Both the position numbers and the translations under genes were made by a program. From Microbulbifer sp. GL-2 (GTDB lineage Bacteria > Pseudomonadota > Gammaproteobacteria > Pseudomonadales > Cellvibrionaceae), in assembly GCF_007183175.1 (NCBI RefSeq), contig NZ_AP019807.1, positions 763,501 to 827,500 of the forward strand: a stretch of 64,000 nt of DNA. Reading direction: 5' to 3'. A model generated the notes under the pieces. It saw nothing but the letters and a program-made list of their open reading frames with translations, did no database searches and was not told where the DNA came from. Shown here piece after piece: positions 1-9,115 of this stretch. Within the stretch, counting starts at the first letter, position 1. Each line of letters starts with the position of its first letter.

Positions 1-1
1 T

Positions 2-1015
2 GGTGCCGTGGCACTTATTTTCTTAATTATCAAACACGGCTCAGACCATGAAATCGAAGTAGAAACGGAAGACCTGAGCGCTGAGGTAAATCTGCTTCAA
101 GAAGAGGTTGAATTTGGCCAGGAGCATTTGGTACAGGCGCGAAATACCCTGGACATCGTCAGCAATGAGCTTGTTGAGGCGCAGGGACTTGCCCGCCGAA
201 TTCTGGATCAAATCGAAGATGTGAAAGGTAACATCGCCGAAATCGATAGTATTGACGAGCAGGAAGACATAAAAAGGCTTCAGGACAAGCTGAAGAAACT
301 AGAGAAAGCCAAGAAAAGCCTTGAAGAGGAAAATAAAAAACTCGGCAACAATGTGCGTAAGTACACAGGCGATGGAGACCGTCAATATTTGACCGGGCTG
401 CGCCTAGGTGGCAACCGTATACTGGTACTACTCGACTCCTCTGCATCCATGCTCGGGGACGAACTGATCAAAATAATACGCGCTCGCAACATGTCATCGC
501 GAGTAAAACGCCAAACTGAAAAATGGCGCCGGGCTATCAATACCGTCTCCTGGTTAACTGCGCAACTACCGCCAGACAGCCAGTACCAGATCTATACTTT
601 TAATACATCTTTTCGCGCCGCTATCGCCGGCACGGAAGATCGCTGGCTCAACGTGGATGATCGCGACCAGTTGGACCAGGCAATTAAAGGACTGAATGAA
701 ATAGTGCCAGAAAACGGCACCAGCCTGGAAAGGGTGTTCAACGCCATTCACGCTATGACTCCACTGCCGGATAACATTATTTTGATCACGGACGGGCTAC
801 CCACTCAGGGTATGAAACCTCCAAGGAGCGCCACTATTTCCGGCAGGGAGAGACGCAACCTGTTCAAACGTGCTGTCAAAGTGCTTCCCAAAAATGTCCC
901 CGTGAATGTCATTCTTACGCCCATGGAAGGCGACCCCTTTGCCGCCAGTGAGTTCTGGAAATTGGCTATGCAAACCCAGGGTTCCTTCCTGGCTCCCTCG
1001 AGGGACTGGCCATGA
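2..1015 (+). CDS. Membrane-anchored VWA-domain protein, 5' end outside window
   Basis: The frame is open from base 2, so the gene starts before the window; the GTG at 8 is probably internal. The visible part begins inside a hydrophobic segment (AVALIFLII) that should be a single membrane helix. A long charged Glu/Lys-rich coiled coil follows, at about residues 20-113 counted from the GTG. A von Willebrand A domain comes next, with the metal-binding MIDAS motif DSSAS at about 143-147 and the strand-plus-Asp ILITDGLPTQG further on. VWA domains bind protein ligands through a divalent metal. The stop overlaps the next start (ATGA), so the two VWA genes are translationally coupled. The domain call is secure; the partner and role are unknown. 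Confidence 0.85.
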   Translation, partial: GAVALIFLIIKHGSDHEIEVETEDLSAEVNLLQEEVEFGQEHLVQARNTLDIVSNELVEAQGLARRILDQIEDVKGNIAEIDSIDEQEDIKRLQDKLKKLEKAKKSLEEENKKLGNNVRKYTGDGDRQYLTGLRLGGNRILVLLDSSASMLGDELIKIIRARNMSSRVKRQTEKWRRAINTVSWLTAQLPPDSQYQIYTFNTSFRAAIAGTEDRWLNVDDRDQLDQAIKGLNEIVPENGTSLERVFNAIHAMTPLPDNIILITDGLPTQGMKPPRSATISGRERRNLFKRAVKVLPKNVPVNVILTPMEGDPFAASEFWKLAMQTQGSFLAPSRDWP

Positions 1016-2016
1016 CAGGTTCGCGCAAGAAAAGAAGACAGGAAGAATTCAGTATTTCTTTTCTCGATGTAATCTGCTGTGGTTTTGGCGCCATCGTCTT
1101 GCTTTTGATGATTACCAAAACCGCCGAGCCCATTGTTCTTGAGGAAGCTGAAGTAGATCTTGATGCCCAGGTAATGGAACTACAGCAGCAATTAGCGGAG
1201 ATTCGTGGAGATACCACTATTCTCAATCGAGATCTCAACGCTAAACGTGAACAAATTGACATTGAACAAAAGCGTATTGCCAACCTCCGCGGAGAACTGG
1301 AGTCTCTTCAGGCCCTCTATGCCAGCAAAACTGAAGGACAAAGTGAAGAAGGAAAATTAAAAGGCGAACTGACTGTCGCCCTGCAAACACTTACCGAGGA
1401 AATGCGTCGCATACTTGGAGAAAACTACCAGCGTAAGAATAATGTCATCGGTGGAATTCCCGTAGATAGTGAATATATTCTTTTTATCATCGATACCTCC
1501 GGGAGTATGTTCAATTACGGCTGGGATCGTATGATGGCTGAAATGGTAAATACACTGGATCTGTACCCCAATGTTAAAGGCATCCAGATAATGAACGACA
1601 TGGGGGACTACATGTTTTTCAATTATCGCAATAAGTGGATACCAGATACACCGGGCCGCCGACAGGCTATTCTCAAACGACTGAAGACCTGGAATCCATT
1701 TAGTAACTCCAGTCCAGTAGAGGGTATACAAAAAGCCGTTCGCAGCTTTTATGACCCCGACAAAAAAATCAGTATCTATGTTTTGGGTGATGAATTTACC
1801 GGCAAATCGATTCGCAATGTGATGCTGGCAGTGGATAGGGTAAATGCCAAACGCGGTGAAGGGAAACGTAATATCCGTATTCATGCGGTTGGATTCCCAA
1901 TCCAGTTTTCCCGACCACCTCATTTACAAACCACCGGGTTACGTTTTGCGGCCCTTATGCGTGAACTTACTTATCGCAATGGCGGCACTTTTGTAGGACT
2001 TAACGATTTTCGCTAG
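1012..2016 (+). CDS. VWA-domain protein with ExbD-like N-terminal anchor and coiled coil
   Basis: A 334-residue protein starting with a basic segment followed by a single membrane helix around residues 15-35 (SFLDVICCGFGAIVLLLMI). That layout, with the SFLD signature, resembles VWA proteins that sit beside MotA/TolQ/ExbB-type channels. A coiled coil spans about 42-135, and a VWA domain begins near 155 with MIDAS motif DTSGS at 161-165. It should be anchored in the inner membrane with the VWA domain in the periplasm. The start overlaps the stop of the preceding VWA gene by four bases, and the two lipoprotein genes follow closely. A channel partner, if any, would lie upstream of the window. Domain assignment is firm; the function is inferred only. 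Confidence 0.85.
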   Translation: MTGSRKKRRQEEFSISFLDVICCGFGAIVLLLMITKTAEPIVLEEAEVDLDAQVMELQQQLAEIRGDTTILNRDLNAKREQIDIEQKRIANLRGELESLQALYASKTEGQSEEGKLKGELTVALQTLTEEMRRILGENYQRKNNVIGGIPVDSEYILFIIDTSGSMFNYGWDRMMAEMVNTLDLYPNVKGIQIMNDMGDYMFFNYRNKWIPDTPGRRQAILKRLKTWNPFSNSSPVEGIQKAVRSFYDPDKKISIYVLGDEFTGKSIRNVMLAVDRVNAKRGEGKRNIRIHAVGFPIQFSRPPHLQTTGLRFAALMRELTYRNGGTFVGLNDFR

Positions 2017-2040
2017 CCGATTTGATATCAGGAGCAACTC

Positions 2041-2709
2041 ATGAAGTACAGGATAAAAGCGGCTTCGCCACACCAATTAACGACAGTGTTATTTCTCTCC
2101 CTACTACTGGGAGCTTGCTCCCACACCGTTCAAGTAGCAGGAAAATATCCTTCACCCGTAGGCGATCAACTTCCCCTATCAGTGGGCATCTATCTCAGTG
2201 AGGACTTCAGGAATTATATCTACGAGGAAGATAGCGAAGATCGTGAGGAGTGGAAAATCAATACTGGTCGAGCACAGAAAAATCTGTTTGAAACAGTGCT
2301 GAGCTCAATGTTCACCAATACAGTTTCTCTTTCCCAATACCCAGAAGATATACCGAAAAATGTCGAACTTGTTATAGTTCCAGAGGTTAGGGAATTGCAA
2401 TTTACCATGCCGCGGGAAACCAGGGTCAATATTTTTGAGGTATGGATAAAATATGACATGAATGCCTATGATCCACGAGGGCAACAGGTTGCCAGCTGGG
2501 TTATCACAGCCTACGGGAAGACACCTACCGCCTTCTTGAAATCCCAGGAGCAGGCCCTAACCCAGGCAATTAATATTGCCCTGCGTGATGCTGGCGCAAC
2601 TCTTTACACAGGCTTCGAAAAAGTACCCGAACTTCAGGCTTTTCTCTCAGGAAAGCTGAGATCTGCCTCGCTGCAGGAGTTCAAGGTCAAATCCAGCAAG
2701 GCTGAATAG
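2041..2709 (+). CDS. Predicted lipoprotein of VWA cluster
   Basis: A 222-residue protein with a type II signal peptide: basic start, hydrophobic stretch VLFLSLLLG and lipobox LGAC with Cys26 as the predicted lipidated residue. An AGGAG ribosome site sits seven bases before the ATG. I do not recognise a named domain. The body is mixed alpha/beta-like and hydrophilic, with a C-terminal Lys/Ser-rich tail. It lies 24 bp after the second VWA gene and 12 bp before another lipoprotein gene, so one operon is likely. The leucine at -3 and absence of Asp after the Cys fit outer-membrane sorting by the usual Lol rule. Function unknown; a structural or assembly role with the VWA pair is a guess. Confidence 0.75.
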   Translation: MKYRIKAASPHQLTTVLFLSLLLGACSHTVQVAGKYPSPVGDQLPLSVGIYLSEDFRNYIYEEDSEDREEWKINTGRAQKNLFETVLSSMFTNTVSLSQYPEDIPKNVELVIVPEVRELQFTMPRETRVNIFEVWIKYDMNAYDPRGQQVASWVITAYGKTPTAFLKSQEQALTQAINIALRDAGATLYTGFEKVPELQAFLSGKLRSASLQEFKVKSSKAE

Positions 2710-2721
2710 AGGATTTTTGTT

Positions 2722-3384
2722 GTGTTCAAGCCATTAATTGTTTCCGCCCTGATTATACTGACGGGTTGTACCACCGTCGTAATTGATGAATACAGACGCA
2801 GCGATGGCGAGCTTGCTGCGGGTGATTCTGTGGTTATCCTGGGACGTCGTCACTCCAGCGATTATGAAACCGAACCGGATCTCATAGCCTGTGTCGGAAG
2901 AGAACTCCACAACCCTGAAATGGGGGTCAATATAATTCCAGAGAAAGAATTCGTCGACATCATGTACCCCTGGTTTGAGCCTCGTACAGCACCCATGCAT
3001 GTACGTTCTCTGGACCGTCTGATGGAGAATGAAGGTGTGCGCGAGCGCATGGAAAACTACGGGATTAAATACATAGTATGGATTGATGGCTCAACGGAGA
3101 CAACAGCCAGTGCAGGCTCTATTAGCTGCACTATCAGTACCGGGGGCGCTGGCTGTTTTGGATTCGGCACCTGGGACAAGGAATCTGACTATGAAGCCTC
3201 AGTTTGGGACTTCCGCGACCGGGAGCTGTCAGGCAAGCTGAGTGCGGATGCCAAGGGTACTTCCTATATGCCGGCGATAGTCATTCCTATTCCGCTGATC
3301 GCCAGGGTACAAAATAACGCGTGTAAAGGTATGGCGGCCCAATTGCAACAATTTCTGATTCCAGCCAGCGGTACAAGCTCCTAG
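2722..3384 (+). CDS. Predicted lipoprotein of VWA cluster (GTG start)
   Basis: A 220-residue protein. The GTG at 2722 is chosen because it directly precedes a lipoprotein signal peptide (MFKPLIVSALIILTGC, Cys16 lipidated); GAGG lies about ten bases upstream. The mature part has no family signature that I recognise. It has a Gly/Cys-rich loop around residues 131-145 (ISCTISTGGAGCFGFG) with two Cys that could form a disulphide, and a short hydrophobic patch near the C-terminus. It sits between another lipoprotein and an M48 peptidase lipoprotein, all on one strand with short gaps, which suggests co-expression of an envelope module. Function unknown. Confidence 0.7.
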   Translation: MFKPLIVSALIILTGCTTVVIDEYRRSDGELAAGDSVVILGRRHSSDYETEPDLIACVGRELHNPEMGVNIIPEKEFVDIMYPWFEPRTAPMHVRSLDRLMENEGVRERMENYGIKYIVWIDGSTETTASAGSISCTISTGGAGCFGFGTWDKESDYEASVWDFRDRELSGKLSADAKGTSYMPAIVIPIPLIARVQNNACKGMAAQLQQFLIPASGTSS

Positions 3385-3413
3385 ACAATAAACAGACAGG
3401 GAGGCCAGGGGTA

Positions 3414-4874
3414 ATGAGATTATTTAATCGGTGGATTGCCAGTACACTGGTAGCATTGGGCGTGGGGTGTGCTTTCAACCCAGCCACAAAAAGTCCAGAC
3501 CTGGTATTAATGTCTGAAGACAAAGAAATCTCTATTGGCAAGGAAATGCATGAGAAGTTGATAGAGAGTACGCCTATTTACCAGGACCCTGTCCTCACAG
3601 CTTATGTCAACCATGTTGGTCAAAAAGTAGCTGCTGCCAGTGATCGCCCTGATATCAAATACCATTTCACCATTATTGACAGCCAGGATATCAACGCCTT
3701 CGCCCTGCCAGGTGGCTATGTATATATTAATCGTGGCCTGCTCACCTACCTGCATTCAGAGGCTGAAATGGCCGCAGTACTTGCCCATGAAATTGGCCAC
3801 ATCACAGCCCGCCATGCAGTTCGGCAAAAAACAGCAGCCACCGGCGCAAATGTAGCGTCCGTTTTGTCTGTGTTGGTCACTGGCAGCGGCGTAGTTGGTG
3901 ATGTCGCCAATCTATACAGTACCGCTGCAGTAAAAGGTTATGGGCGGGATATGGAACTGGAGGCAGATCGCTTTGGTGCCCAGTATATGTTTAACGCAGG
4001 TTATGAACCGGAGGCGATGATCAATGTCATCGGACTGCTAAAAGACCAGGAGACTTTTGCCAGGAGGCGTGCCCGTATCGAAGGTAAGAAACCACAAACC
4101 TACCACGGCGTATTTTCCACACACCCCCGCAATGATCTCCGCCTACAAGAGGTAGTAAAAGCGGCAGGAACCTTACCCGAAGAGGGTAAATCCACTAAAG
4201 TGGCCTACTATCGGGAAAAAACCGATGGCCTGGTCTACGGAGATAATTCCAGGCAATCCAATAAAAATCGGTTTAATCACAAACGCTTGGGCTTCTCCCT
4301 TCTCTTCCCCGATGGCTGGACGGTGGATAACCAGAGATCTTCGATTGTGGGAACCGCTCCTGACAATTCAGCAACAATTACTATCAAAGTCGCCAAGCGC
4401 GATGGTAATCAGCCTGCTGATATGGCACTGCGCGAAGAGTACGATTTACGTAAACTGGATCAGGAGGAGATACTGCAACAGTATCAATTGGAGGGGCATA
4501 CCGGGAAACTTCCCAACCCTGAAAAGGGAACTGCAGATCCCGATAGGGTTGCGGTTATCTATTACGGTAGCCGGCAGTTTATGCTGGAAGGAAAGATAGT
4601 TGGTGCCAGCACTCAGGATAAGGAAGCTCTTGAGGAATATGACACATTGTTCCTGACAAGTATCCGCAGTTTTCGTCCTCTGCGCAAAACTGACATTGTA
4701 GAAAAAGATATTCGCCGGTTGCGCTACGTAAAGGCAAATGACAAAACTACCTTCTCTTCCCTGGCGAAGCATATGGAAATTGGCGACTACGCCGAAGAAC
4801 AGTTGCGCCTCCTCAATGGATACTATCCTCGTGGTGAACCCAAAGCTGGTGAGTGGATCAAAATAGTGCAATAG
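3414..4874 (+). CDS. M48-family zinc metalloprotease, periplasmic (BepA/YfgC-like)
   Basis: A 486-residue exported peptidase. The N-terminus is a signal sequence ending near Cys19 (ALGVGC), so it may be a lipoprotein. The zinc site HEIGH is at about 126-130, and the third-ligand helix ELEAD is at about 182-186, both intact. The long C-terminal half is not catalytic. Its last ~50 residues (YVKANDKTTFSSLAKHM, later LLNGYYPRG) resemble the small C-terminal module of YfgC-like M48 proteins. Members of this family act in outer-membrane protein quality control. As last gene of the VWA/lipoprotein cluster it may process or survey a partner encoded there; that is inference. Confidence 0.88.
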   Translation: MRLFNRWIASTLVALGVGCAFNPATKSPDLVLMSEDKEISIGKEMHEKLIESTPIYQDPVLTAYVNHVGQKVAAASDRPDIKYHFTIIDSQDINAFALPGGYVYINRGLLTYLHSEAEMAAVLAHEIGHITARHAVRQKTAATGANVASVLSVLVTGSGVVGDVANLYSTAAVKGYGRDMELEADRFGAQYMFNAGYEPEAMINVIGLLKDQETFARRRARIEGKKPQTYHGVFSTHPRNDLRLQEVVKAAGTLPEEGKSTKVAYYREKTDGLVYGDNSRQSNKNRFNHKRLGFSLLFPDGWTVDNQRSSIVGTAPDNSATITIKVAKRDGNQPADMALREEYDLRKLDQEEILQQYQLEGHTGKLPNPEKGTADPDRVAVIYYGSRQFMLEGKIVGASTQDKEALEEYDTLFLTSIRSFRPLRKTDIVEKDIRRLRYVKANDKTTFSSLAKHMEIGDYAEEQLRLLNGYYPRGEPKAGEWIKIVQ

Positions 4875-4930
4875 GCCCTGTGACTACCCCCTCACAATAT
4901 CTGCTTGGCAACAGCATATCTTTTCTGTAA

Positions 4931-4984
4931 AGCTTCCCCTTGTCAGCTTTAAGGGATTTAAGGGGAGCTACCCACTCTTTTTTT
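4931..4984 (+). terminator. Possible terminator after the VWA/M48 cluster
   Basis: An imperfect inverted repeat (arms 4931-4941 and 4960-4969, one base missing in the second arm) lies 56 bp after the M48 stop. A seven-T run follows about eight bases later. The loop is long (18 nt) and the T run is not adjacent, so this is only a candidate. Confidence 0.35.
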
Positions 4985-5115
4985 AAAAACCTGAGTGCCA
5001 GAATCCAAGACCCAGGTTTTCCCGGACAATTTTAGGCAAAGCAATCCAGGCAGGATGATTGCCAATTGGACTAATTATCGATTAATGACAATAAACATAA
5101 TAATAGGAGTCGACA

Positions 5116-6747
5116 ATGAACGGCATGATGATGCAGTCTCAGTTAACCCTTACCGCTATCATGCGCCACGCCTTGAGTAATTCACCAAATAGTGAAATTG
5201 TTTCAGTTACAGCAGAAAACCCACAGCATCGCTATAACTACAAACAGGCATTCGATCGCACAGCTCAGCTCGCCCACGCATTGACCAGGCTCGGAGCAAA
5301 TAACGGTGACCGTATCGGTACCCTCGCCTGGAACGATCATCGCCACTTTGAACTCTATTACGCAACGTCCTGTAGCGGCCTGGTCTGCCACACCATCAAC
5401 CCCCGGCTTTTTCCCGAACAGATTCATTTTATTATTGAGCACGCCGAGGATCGGTGGCTTTTTATCGACCCCATGTTTGTGCCTCTAGTTGAAGCATTAG
5501 CCAATAAACTCACACATGTAGAGGGTATTATTGTCCTGGCGGACAGAGCACATATGCCCGAGAGCAAACTGCCCCATTACTTTTGCTATGAAGAGCTAAT
5601 TGCTGAGGAGTCCAGCCATTTCCAGTGGCCGGAGTTGGGTGAGAACACTGCGGCAGCACTTTGCTACACATCTGGAACCACCGGCAACCCCAAAGGTGTG
5701 CTCTATTCCCACCGCGCAATGACACTTCATACCTATGGCGTGCTGATGCCGGATGCTTTCGCTATACGCCATGATGAAGCCATTCTACCCGTAGTACCCA
5801 TGTTCCATGTCAACGCCTGGTCAATTCCCTATGCGGCACCGGCTGTTGGTGCCAAACTTGTCCTGCCTGGACCTAAGATGGGATGTGGCGACACTCTGAG
5901 CAAACTGATGCGGCAAGAATCGGTAACTATTGCCGCAGGTGTCCCCACCGTCTGGCTCGCACTGCTCAAATACTTGCGTGACAGTGACGAAACTATCCCC
6001 AGCCTCAATCGTGTCGTAGTGGGTGGGTCAGCCTGTCCCTGGAGCATAATGGAGGAGTTCGAACAAAAGCACGGTGTCTACACTCATCATGCCTGGGGTA
6101 TGACTGAGATGAGCCCTCTCGGCACCTACAATACCCAAGTGGACCCCACTATTCCCACTGAGGAAGCCAAGCAGCTGCGACTCAAGCAGGGCCGGGCAGG
6201 TTTTGGTGTTGAAATGCGTATTTTGGATCCCCAGGGAAGCCCTCTGTCCCATAACGGCAAAGCCTTCGGCGCTCTGCAGGTACGCGGCCCCTGGATCTGT
6301 GAGCGCTACTACAAGGCAGAGGAATCCGCACTAAGCGCTGATGGCTGGTTTGATACCGGTGATGTGGCCACCATAGATCATCTCGGATACCTGACTATCA
6401 CCGACCGCACCAAAGATGTTATCAAATCCGGCGGCGAGTGGATTTCCTCAATAGAATTGGAAAACTTCGCTATGACCCTGGATGGCGTGGCAGAAGCGGC
6501 TGTTATAGGAGTAGCCCACGAGAAATGGTCTGAGCGGCCTCTGTTGGTAATCGTTCCCGAGGCGAGTGCCAACCTGGAATCTGGAAAGATCCTCAGTGCC
6601 TTCTTGGGGCAGTTCGCCAAGTGGTGGATTCCTGACGACTGTGTAATTATCGACGAGCTACCTCACACGGCCACAGGGAAAATCAGTAAGAAAAATCTTC
6701 GGCACCAGTTTGCAGAACACTTATGGTCACAGGAAGTAATCGTGTGA
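5116..6747 (+). CDS. Fatty acyl-CoA ligase (AMP-forming, AlkK-like)
   Basis: A 543-residue adenylate-forming enzyme. It activates a fatty acid with ATP to the acyl-AMP and then the CoA thioester. The P-loop YTSGTTGNPKG is at about 183-193. The A5-like motif HAWGMTEMSPLGTYN, the GWFDTGDVA core, the hinge DRTKDVIKSGGEWIS and the C-terminal catalytic lysine region TGKISKK are all present. The wording around the hinge and the length match the medium/long-chain AlkK-type group better than acetyl-CoA synthetase. AGGAG lies five bases before the ATG. The gene stands alone after a 240-bp gap, with a phosphodiesterase downstream on the same strand. Confidence 0.9.
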   Translation: MNGMMMQSQLTLTAIMRHALSNSPNSEIVSVTAENPQHRYNYKQAFDRTAQLAHALTRLGANNGDRIGTLAWNDHRHFELYYATSCSGLVCHTINPRLFPEQIHFIIEHAEDRWLFIDPMFVPLVEALANKLTHVEGIIVLADRAHMPESKLPHYFCYEELIAEESSHFQWPELGENTAAALCYTSGTTGNPKGVLYSHRAMTLHTYGVLMPDAFAIRHDEAILPVVPMFHVNAWSIPYAAPAVGAKLVLPGPKMGCGDTLSKLMRQESVTIAAGVPTVWLALLKYLRDSDETIPSLNRVVVGGSACPWSIMEEFEQKHGVYTHHAWGMTEMSPLGTYNTQVDPTIPTEEAKQLRLKQGRAGFGVEMRILDPQGSPLSHNGKAFGALQVRGPWICERYYKAEESALSADGWFDTGDVATIDHLGYLTITDRTKDVIKSGGEWISSIELENFAMTLDGVAEAAVIGVAHEKWSERPLLVIVPEASANLESGKILSAFLGQFAKWWIPDDCVIIDELPHTATGKISKKNLRHQFAEHLWSQEVIV

Positions 6748-6944
6748 CTATCCGACTTCCAAATGTTTATACTCCCCTCAGCCAGATAACGCCTAAAAAC
6801 CTGACTGGCTGTGAGAAATACTCCAAGGTTTCCAGGCAAAATGCCGAGCAGGTCACAACTACAGGTTCTAACTTACTCCTGGATATCTCCCTGTCATATT
6901 TTATTGCTAGAAAGTGCCCCATATTCATATGGGGTGGCCTTAAA

Positions 6945-8039
6945 ATGTTCAAAAAATTTATTTCTGTTTTATTAGTTCTCTTTTCGATTGTGGCAAGCCT
7001 GACCTGTGCCGAAACTGAAAATGCCGGTAGCAAAAGCAAGTACCCCCTGGTGATTGCACATCGCGGTGCATCCGCCTATTTACCGGAACATACGCTTGAG
7101 GCAAAAGCCCTAGCCTACGGTATGCGTCCTGATTATATCGAGCAGGATCTGGTGCTCAGTAAAGATAATCACCTAATCGTAATGCACGATATTTACCTGG
7201 ACAGCACAACCGATGTTGCAGAGGTATTTCCCAATCGAGCGCGCGAAGACGGTCACTATTACACTATTGATTTCACCCTGGAAGAGCTGAAAAGGCTAAA
7301 GGTCAGTGAATCTTTTATCATGGGAGAAAATGGTCCCCAGGCAAAGTATCCTCACCGGTTTCCCCTTTGGAAATCCAGCTTCAAACTCTCTACATTTGAA
7401 GAAGAGATCGAACTGATCCAGGGGCTAAACCAGTCTTTAGGCTATGACATTGGTATCTATCCAGAAATCAAGAAACCCTATTTCCACCATTGGGAAGGCA
7501 AAGATATAGCTGAGATCGCCCTTAAGAAACTCAAGCAATATGGTTACACCGATGATCGTCAAAAGGTATTTCTACAGTGCTTTGATGCCGAAGAATTACA
7601 ACGTATTAAACTCGAATTAATGCCCGCGCTCGGTATGGACCTTCCCCTAGTACAGTTGATCGCAGCAACAGACTGGGGGGAAAAATTAATTCAAGTTAAC
7701 GGAACTATCCAAAACTATGATTACGATTGGATGCTTGAAAAAGGGGGCTTAGACAAAATTGCCACCTACGCTGATAGCATCGGCCCCTGGTACCCAATGT
7801 TGATGGAAATTAAAGGCGACCGGCCTCGCGCCAACAATGTTGTGCGCAGGGCACACCGTAGGCAGCTGCAGGTACACCCATATACTTTCCGCGCCGACCC
7901 GGAAAAATTGCCAGAAGAGTTTGACAGCTTCAACCAGTTTTTACATTTTGCCGCTTACCAGCTGCGAGTGGATGGTCTTTTTACCGATCACCCCGATCGC
8001 GTGGTCAGCTACTTATCACGCGATCGGTCAAATAGATAA
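6945..8039 (+). CDS. Periplasmic glycerophosphodiester phosphodiesterase (GlpQ-like)
   Basis: A 364-residue protein. The ATG at 6945 is chosen over upstream in-frame starts because it begins a clean signal peptide (MFKKFISVLLVLFSIVASL) and has GGGGTGG seven bases before it; the longer frame overlaps the ligase gene. The GDPD signature HRGASAYLPEHT, the acidic metal-binding DYIEQDLVLSKD and HD pair (VMHD) are intact, and LFTDHPD closes the barrel. It hydrolyses glycerophosphodiesters to glycerol 3-phosphate and an alcohol in the periplasm. Length and layout match GlpQ rather than the shorter cytoplasmic UgpQ. Confidence 0.9.
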   Translation: MFKKFISVLLVLFSIVASLTCAETENAGSKSKYPLVIAHRGASAYLPEHTLEAKALAYGMRPDYIEQDLVLSKDNHLIVMHDIYLDSTTDVAEVFPNRAREDGHYYTIDFTLEELKRLKVSESFIMGENGPQAKYPHRFPLWKSSFKLSTFEEEIELIQGLNQSLGYDIGIYPEIKKPYFHHWEGKDIAEIALKKLKQYGYTDDRQKVFLQCFDAEELQRIKLELMPALGMDLPLVQLIAATDWGEKLIQVNGTIQNYDYDWMLEKGGLDKIATYADSIGPWYPMLMEIKGDRPRANNVVRRAHRRQLQVHPYTFRADPEKLPEEFDSFNQFLHFAAYQLRVDGLFTDHPDRVVSYLSRDRSNR

Positions 8040-8057
8040 TTTATAGATTAATCAGCT

Positions 8058-8088
8058 AAAAAAGGCCGCTTGTTAGCGGCCTTTTTTT
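8058..8088. terminator. Bidirectional terminator
   Basis: A perfect hairpin (AAAGGCCGCT / AGCGGCCTTT, loop TGTT) is flanked by A6 on one side and T7 on the other. It can terminate the phosphodiesterase gene on the plus strand and the converging crotonase gene on the minus strand. The crotonase stop codon lies inside its T run. Confidence 0.9.
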
Positions 8089-8866
8089 AATCAAATCTGG
8101 AGAAATCTGCTGGGCGCTTCTCCATAAAAGCAGTCGCGGCTTCTTTAAACTCCTCAGAGGCCAGGCGATCCTTAAAATGACGCCCCTCATCTTGGATAAA
8201 CTCCAGTCCTTTTTCCTGGGTCGCCCGGCGCAATAATTGCTTGGTCAGACGTACCGCCGCTGGCGCTTTTTCAGCCAGCTCAACAGCGGCTTCGCGAGCG
8301 CGGGCAATCGCCTGCTCAGACTCGACAGCTGCATTGCAAATACCAATTTGCACCGCCTCCTGCGCCGAGAATTTCTTGCCGAGCAGTAAAAGTTCAGAAG
8401 CCTTGGCATGTCCAGCAATACGGGGAAGCAGGTAGCTGGAACCATACTCCGGACAAAGCCCCAGATTCACAAAGGGCATCTGGAACATCGCATCGTGGCC
8501 AGCAAAGGAAAGGTCGCAGTGCAGTAGCATGGTAGTCCCGATACCCACTGCCGGGCCATTTACTGCCGCAACAACCGGCTTGGGAAAATTGTACAGTGCA
8601 CTCATAAACTGGAACACTGGAGACTCTTCGCCCTCCGCTGAGCCACCAAGGAAATCAGTCAGGTCATTGCCACTCGTAAAGATGCCTTCGGCACCAGTGA
8701 TCACAGCTACACGAATATCACTGTTATTAGCTGCACTGTTAAGCAATTCTGCCATGGCGGTATACATAGCCATAGTCAGGGCATTTTTACGTCCCGGGCG
8801 ATTGATAGTGATTTCCAGTATACGATCATTGACCTGGGCCAGGATCTCCGCACATGCGCTTTGCAT
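8087..8866 (-). CDS. Enoyl-CoA hydratase/isomerase family protein (crotonase)
   Basis: A 259-residue crotonase-fold protein. The start at 8866 is preferred to the ATG 24 bases upstream because GGAG precedes it by eight bases and the upstream ATG has no ribosome site. The oxyanion-hole segments are visible: TSGNDL after strand AVITGAEGIF, and NGPAVGIGTTMLLHCDL. At the second catalytic position there is Glu in NLGLCPEYGSS, while the first loop (AMFQMPFVNLGL) lacks the usual acidic residue. This favours an isomerase-like or side-chain-specific member over a classical hydratase. The exact substrate cannot be read from sequence. It converges on the phosphodiesterase gene over a shared terminator. 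Confidence 0.85.
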   Translation of the reverse strand: MQSACAEILAQVNDRILEITINRPGRKNALTMAMYTAMAELLNSAANNSDIRVAVITGAEGIFTSGNDLTDFLGGSAEGEESPVFQFMSALYNFPKPVVAAVNGPAVGIGTTMLLHCDLSFAGHDAMFQMPFVNLGLCPEYGSSYLLPRIAGHAKASELLLLGKKFSAQEAVQIGICNAAVESEQAIARAREAAVELAEKAPAAVRLTKQLLRRATQEKGLEFIQDEGRHFKDRLASEEFKEAATAFMEKRPADFSRFD

Positions 8867-9115
8867 ATTATTCTCCGGGTATAGAATCATTTGAGACTGC
8901 CAGGCAGTCTTTATATTGGCCTGTTATAGAGTTGCATTTCTTACTAACAACTTCCTTCATCCACTGGATTAGCGGTTCAATAACAGCGAGCCACCTATTC
9001 AGGTAATTCATATTACCGGCTGTTCTCGCATAGGCGAGTTCATAACCAACCACTTTCGTTGACGGGAATAACCCGGCAGCCGCTGGCCACCGGGAAGATT
9101 CTGGTACGCGCGCTA

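Noticed and set aside
6723..6944. N-terminal extension of the phosphodiesterase
   Set aside because: It overlaps the ligase gene and would bury the signal peptide; the ATG at 6945 has a good ribosome site.
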